Shown: positions 41,512 through 44,512 of the stretch, one piece after another
Numbering within the stretch: position 1 is the first letter of the stretch
Layout: the number at the start of each line of letters is the position of its first letter
NCBI GenBank assembly: GCA_018333655.1
Contig: JAGXTJ010000053.1
Coordinates: forward strand, 1 to 44,512
DNA from: Bacillota bacterium
Lineage (GTDB): Bacteria > Bacillota > UBA994
DNA: 44,512 bases
Direction: 5' to 3'
Program-made: the position numbers and the translations under genes
Notes under the pieces: generated by a model
What the model saw: the letters and a program-made list of their open reading frames with translations, nothing else
Told to the model about the DNA's origin: nothing
Database searches by the model: none

Positions 41512-42942
41512 TCAGTGGCGCAATTTGCTGAGCAGCCTCGCCCAAAAACCATTGCCTCGCTCTGGCAGGCTGCCTGTACTTACTTGCACTTGACCACTCA
41601 GAGCCTCCCTGACTAGCTCATAGACTTCTTTTTCTGGGCCTGCGGCTTGCTGATACCATACCTCTAACTGATCTTTGTCACATAGCTCCCCTAGGCGAGT
41701 GGCTTGGCGACTAAAGACTTTGCGGTCAGCGCGGAGTGCTTCGAGGAGCATTTCTTCGGCCTGTTTCTTTTGTCCGAGCGAGAGTAATGCTAACCCCTTG
41801 AACAAGGCGAAGTCAGCGAGCGGTAGCTTTGCGCTCTCTTCGGCACTAATATCAGGGTGCAGGGGCAACTCACACATTTCTAGAGCCTCGGCAAATCTCT
41901 CTAGGCGTAGCAAGATGCCGACCAAGTTTAGGCGAGCGTAGTGGTTGTTTTCGTCTAACTGCAAGATGGCGCGCCAAGTTTCGCCTGCCGCCTCGAGTTT
42001 GCCCTGCTGCGCTAGGACATTCGCTTTGGCGAGCAGCGCTGGCAGGTAAGCGGCATCGCGCCTAAGGGCCTTGTCCCACTCGACTAGGGCTTCGTCAAGC
42101 CTCTCGCGGCGCATAAGCGACTGCCCAAAGTTAAAATAGGGGTGCGGGCTCTCGGGGTTAAGCTCGCTGGCTTGCTGCCAGGCGGCAAAGGCTGGCGCGG
42201 GCTTGTCGGCGCGGTCATAAGCCTCGCCTAGGCTCATGAGAATATCGAAATCTTTCGGTTCTAACTCATGAGCACGTTGCAAATGAAGCAAGGCCTGCTC
42301 TAGCTGCCCTAGGCAGAGGCTAGAGAGCCCCATGTTAAAGCGCGCTCGCGCGTCATCACGACCTAGCTCTAAAATCTGCTGGCCATATTTCAGAGCGTTC
42401 TCATATTCGCCTAAGTCCAAACTCACTGCACAGAGATTTACGCGCGCCTTAACCTCTTGTGGATTGGCCTCGGCTACTTTCTGCCACTCGCTTTGTGCCT
42501 TAGCAAGTTCACCCTTAAGAACATATACCTCGGCCAGAGTGTAAAGGAAATTGCTACTGTCTGGCTCAATCGCCGTAGCTTTGCGCAAGTGATGTAGGGC
42601 ACCATCTAGCATGCCACGCATGGCATAGACTTTGCCCAGAAAGTAGTGCGCCGTGGCGTGACGCTTATCAAGCTCGACTACTTTTTTCCATGCCGAAATG
42701 GCGTCGTCAAGCTGATTTTGCTCGGCATAGGCGACGCCTAAAAGGTAATGGCTTAATATACGTTTAGGATCATGCTGCACGGCTTGACGCAGGTGCTCTA
42801 CGGCTTGTTCAAACTGGTGCCCCTGCATGAGGGCCACCGCTAAATCATGATGCGCTGCCCCATTCTTGGGGTCGACAGACAAGGCCTTACGGCACGCCTC
42901 GATAACTTGTTCGATCTGTTCTGCGGAAAATTTCTGCCCCAA
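41512..42942 (-). CDS. Tetratricopeptide repeat protein
   Basis: 476 residues made of about ten to eleven tandem 34-residue TPRs, from ALSVDPKNGAAHHDLAVALMQ to the LALLSLGQKKQAEEMLLEAL region. No signal peptide or membrane helix, so cytosolic; no catalytic domain. A scaffold role is inferred. The start is TTG, supported by AGGAGG 8 bases upstream. It is inserted between the anti-sigma gene and cdaA, a place where Bacillus has no such gene. The C-terminal 60 residues, without repeats, end in basic WARLLSKLRH. Confidence 0.9.
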   Translation of the reverse strand: MGQKFSAEQIEQVIEACRKALSVDPKNGAAHHDLAVALMQGHQFEQAVEHLRQAVQHDPKRILSHYLLGVAYAEQNQLDDAISAWKKVVELDKRHATAHYFLGKVYAMRGMLDGALHHLRKATAIEPDSSNFLYTLAEVYVLKGELAKAQSEWQKVAEANPQEVKARVNLCAVSLDLGEYENALKYGQQILELGRDDARARFNMGLSSLCLGQLEQALLHLQRAHELEPKDFDILMSLGEAYDRADKPAPAFAAWQQASELNPESPHPYFNFGQSLMRRERLDEALVEWDKALRRDAAYLPALLAKANVLAQQGKLEAAGETWRAILQLDENNHYARLNLVGILLRLERFAEALEMCELPLHPDISAEESAKLPLADFALFKGLALLSLGQKKQAEEMLLEALRADRKVFSRQATRLGELCDKDQLEVWYQQAAGPEKEVYELVREALSGQVQVSTGSLPERGNGFWARLLSKLRH

Positions 42943-42993
42943 ACACTAGACCTCCTATATGCCGCCTTGCTTGATAGTAACTCTGCGAAGTGG

Positions 42994-43614
42994 CTAACGC
43001 CACGCCCCTCTTAAGTAGGAGCGCAATTCTTGACTGATGTTACGGAAACCAAAGACAAATTTGTCCCATGGCAAATGCGTCTGTCGCACAACCTGCCCTT
43101 GCACCCTGCCCTGTTCGCCTAGAGTATGCTCGCTCGAAATAAGATAAATATTTCCATCCACTCGACCTAGCACCCGGAGCGATGCATGGTAGACCCTCAG
43201 GTCGCCACTCACAACTACATCTTCAGGGACAATGACGCTTTGCCCGACAATGTGCACAGCGGCGCGTGCGTCAGTAGACTCAACAAAAGGCTGCGGGTGC
43301 TCTACTAACATATACGTTGGAAAGCCAAAAAACAAGAGCATAATCGCTGCCACGCCGACCGCTCGCCAGGGCAACCACGAGTTACTAAATCTCTCTGTAG
43401 TCGGTAAGCACTTAATAAGGGAGCGGGTAAAATCAGCGGGGGCTTTGACACTCGTTATGCATTTGAGACCCTGCTCAATCTCCCTAAGTTGCGCGACATA
43501 GCCTTGGCAGGGCGCACAACTGCAGGCGTGTTCATTCATCGCCGCGACAAGGCCTCTAGGTAGTGCTGTAGTATCTTGCTCTAGAGCGAGTTGGCGGTAC
43601 TTACTGCAGTCCAT
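42994..43614 (-). CDS. Zinc-finger anti-sigma factor with bactofilin-like outer domain
   Basis: 206 residues from MDCSKYRQL. The ZAS zinc motif is HACSCAPC (Hx3Cx2C) near residues 28-35. A membrane helix follows near 90-108 (VGVAAIMLLFFGFPTYML). The outer part, VVVSGDLRVYHASLRVLGRVDGNIYLISSEHTLGEQGRVQGQV, has the short beta-helix pattern of bactofilins. It probably holds the upstream ECF sigma factor at the membrane until an envelope signal. The start ATG has AAGGGGGT 7 bases upstream and overlaps the sigma gene by 14 bp. Confidence 0.87.
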   Translation of the reverse strand: MDCSKYRQLALEQDTTALPRGLVAAMNEHACSCAPCQGYVAQLREIEQGLKCITSVKAPADFTRSLIKCLPTTERFSNSWLPWRAVGVAAIMLLFFGFPTYMLVEHPQPFVESTDARAAVHIVGQSVIVPEDVVVSGDLRVYHASLRVLGRVDGNIYLISSEHTLGEQGRVQGQVVRQTHLPWDKFVFGFRNISQELRSYLRGAWR

Positions 43615-44203
43615 ATCTCTTACCCCCTTGGGATTCTTCATAGTAGCCCTGCTCCACCAAGAGCTGCCGCAGCGCTTCGCGCGCGCGATGTAGCCGCGTC
43701 TTGACAGTGGTAGAGGGGACACTGAGTATATTGGCTATTTCTTCATAAGACAAGTCCTCCACAAAGCGTAGCACCAAGACCATACGATAAAGTGGGTTCA
43801 ACTGAAGCAAGGCTCGCTCGAGCGCGCCTTCTAAATCCTTAAACTCTGCCACTTCTTCGGGCAAAGGATCGCTACTCTCAAGCTGCCAGACGCGATCATC
43901 GTCGCCGCTCAAGGGCTCATCTAAGTATACTATTTTCTTTTTGCGGCGCAAAAAATCAATGGCGAGATTCTGCGCAATGCGGTAGAGCCAGGGTGAAAAA
44001 CGCATGTTGCTGTCAAAGGCGTGAAAGTTGCTGTAGACCTTGAGGAAGACATCCTGCGCTAGATCATAGGCATCTTCACGATTGCCTGTCATACGAAAGA
44101 GAAAGGATACCATGCGGTCCTTATAGAGTTCCACTAATTCGGCAAAAGCATGAATGTCTCTTTGCTTGGCTCTACTGACCAGTGACTTTTCCACTAAATC
44201 CAC
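43601..44203 (-). CDS. ECF RNA polymerase sigma factor, SigW type
   Basis: 200 residues. Region 2 (MVSFLFRMTGNREDAYDLAQ DVFLKVY, ending near FSPWLYRIAQNLAIDFLRRK) binds the -10. Region 4 (LNPLYRMVLVLRFVEDLSYE, then EIANILSVPSTTVKTRLHRAR) binds the -35. No extra domains. Its order with the ZAS anti-sigma gene and then cdaA, cdaR, glmM and glmS is that of sigW-rsiW in Bacillus. GTG start with GAGGT 9 bases upstream. A matching promoter lies directly upstream, so it is likely autoregulated. Confidence 0.93.
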   Translation of the reverse strand: MDLVEKSLVSRAKQRDIHAFAELVELYKDRMVSFLFRMTGNREDAYDLAQDVFLKVYSNFHAFDSNMRFSPWLYRIAQNLAIDFLRRKKKIVYLDEPLSGDDDRVWQLESSDPLPEEVAEFKDLEGALERALLQLNPLYRMVLVLRFVEDLSYEEIANILSVPSTTVKTRLHRAREALRQLLVEQGYYEESQGGKRYGLQ

Positions 44204-44238
44204 CCGCTACAGACCTCATTCCTGCCGCTAATCTATAC

Positions 44239-44264
44239 TACGCATCTATATTCGCAAAGTTACA
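44239..44264 (-). promoter_or_regulatory. ECF (SigW-like) autoregulatory promoter
   Basis: -35 TGTAAC (44259-44264), exactly 16 bp, -10 CGTA (44239-44242), against the Bacillus SigW consensus TGAAAC-N16-CGTA. It lies 35 bp upstream of the sigma gene's GTG. Confidence 0.7.
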
Positions 44265-44269
44265 CGAAA

Positions 44270-44290
44270 TTCCTGCCATAATGGCAGGAA
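44270..44290. promoter_or_regulatory. 10-bp perfect inverted repeat next to the ECF promoter
   Basis: TTCCTGCCAT, one base, ATGGCAGGAA, ending 5 bp upstream of the -35. It may be a regulator site for the sigma operon or a terminator hairpin for a plus-strand transcript; no U-tract is present on either side. Confidence 0.4.
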
Positions 44291-44367
44291 AGCGTCTCTT
44301 TGCGACAGGTACGGCCATTCGCTAAGTGCTCACGTTGCCCGGTGGCAAAGCCGACTAGTAAAGCCAA

Positions 44368-44398
44368 AGAACCGCCCCCCGACAAAGGGGACGGTTCT
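44368..44398. repeat. Short hairpin related to the 64-bp palindromes
   Basis: AGAACCG-CCCCCC-GACAAA-GGGGA-CGGTTCT, which reuses the GGGGACGGTTCT and GAACCG-CCCC words of the 64-bp palindromic element in shortened form. Confidence 0.5.
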
Positions 44399-44407
44399 AA
44401 AAGGGTC

Positions 44408-44495
44408 CAATCGGAAGTTTTGCGGCAAAAAGGCCTAAATTCCGTTATTTAGACGAAACTAGGCCTTGCATATAACTCCGCAAAATTTTCGATTG
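44408..44495. repeat. Nested inverted repeat at the right edge
   Basis: Outer arms of 18 bp (44408-44425 and 44478-44495) match at 16 positions and the rest can form G-U pairs. Inner arms AGGCCTA/TAGGCCT (44431-44437, 44460-44466) are perfect. As RNA it folds into one 88-nt two-stage hairpin; as DNA it resembles a miniature transposable element. No gene is visible from 44204 to the end of the window. Confidence 0.7.
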
Positions 44496-44512
44496 CCCAG
44501 AAGAACGAAGTC

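Noticed and set aside
44300-44365. Possible c-di-GMP (GEMM-type) riboswitch because of GGCAAAGCC
   Set aside because: The flanking GEMM consensus (CACGCA, GGGACGCAAAGCC, GGUAGGUAGCGG) is absent.

Overview
The window reads as a chromosomal segment of a low-to-mid GC Gram-positive bacterium of the phylum Bacillota, most likely class Clostridia. The reasons are a CIRCE operator on groESL, the thiL-tsaE-tsaB-rimI-tsaD block, the ECF sigma/anti-sigma/cdaA/cdaR/glmM/glmS block, a glmS ribozyme, an ndoAI-ndoA (EndoA) toxin-antitoxin pair beside alr and acpS, an orphan glutamate-mutase MutL-type ATPase, and strong AGGAGG-type ribosome binding sites with many GTG and TTG starts. Genus and species cannot be named from the sequence. 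Nearly all genes lie on the minus strand. The exceptions are the EamA transporter and the S9 peptidase.

Layout. 1-9 kb is housekeeping: guaA, a 2H phosphoesterase, groL/groS, a 5-formyl-THF cyclo-ligase, a cluster of DnaA-box-like sites, then tsaD, rimI, tsaB, tsaE and thiL (t6A tRNA modification, ribosomal acetylation and thiamine phosphate kinase). 9-12 kb holds a MATE exporter, a repeat-filled intergenic region, an EamA transporter and a small unknown protein with a paralogue at 31 kb.

12.2-27.9 kb is an accessory, repeat-rich region. It carries two diverged copies of a two-gene module: a secreted metzincin-like protease followed by a membrane-anchored protein with two NTR/OB-like repeats. 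Each copy has a long conserved leader and a TTGACA/TATAGT promoter with a palindrome over the -10. The pair is flanked by direct repeats containing a 3' fragment of a tRNA gene. An ABC-2 exporter, a DUF512-like protein, gene relics, a secreted protein with a small membrane protein, a group II intron remnant, an S9 peptidase, two Rossmann oxidoreductases and a MerR regulator follow. A second, truncated copy of the small membrane protein has a C-terminus built from a heptanucleotide repeat and has the same promoter as the protease modules. Three copies of a 64-bp perfect palindrome are scattered here.

28-34 kb holds a MutL-type ATPase with its partner protein, the second small paralogue, a membrane protein, a C26 peptidase and a PLP enzyme. 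34-44.5 kb is the cell-envelope block: ndoA/ndoAI, alr, acpS, glmS with its ribozyme, glmM, cdaR, cdaA, a TPR protein, a zinc-finger anti-sigma factor and an ECF sigma factor with a SigW-like promoter of its own. The block joins peptidoglycan precursor supply (GlcN-6-P, GlcN-1-P, D-Ala) to c-di-AMP synthesis and envelope stress control. The most striking single detail is that the glmS ribozyme cleavage site lies inside the penultimate sense codon of glmM, so self-cleavage would remove the glmM stop codon from the upstream RNA.
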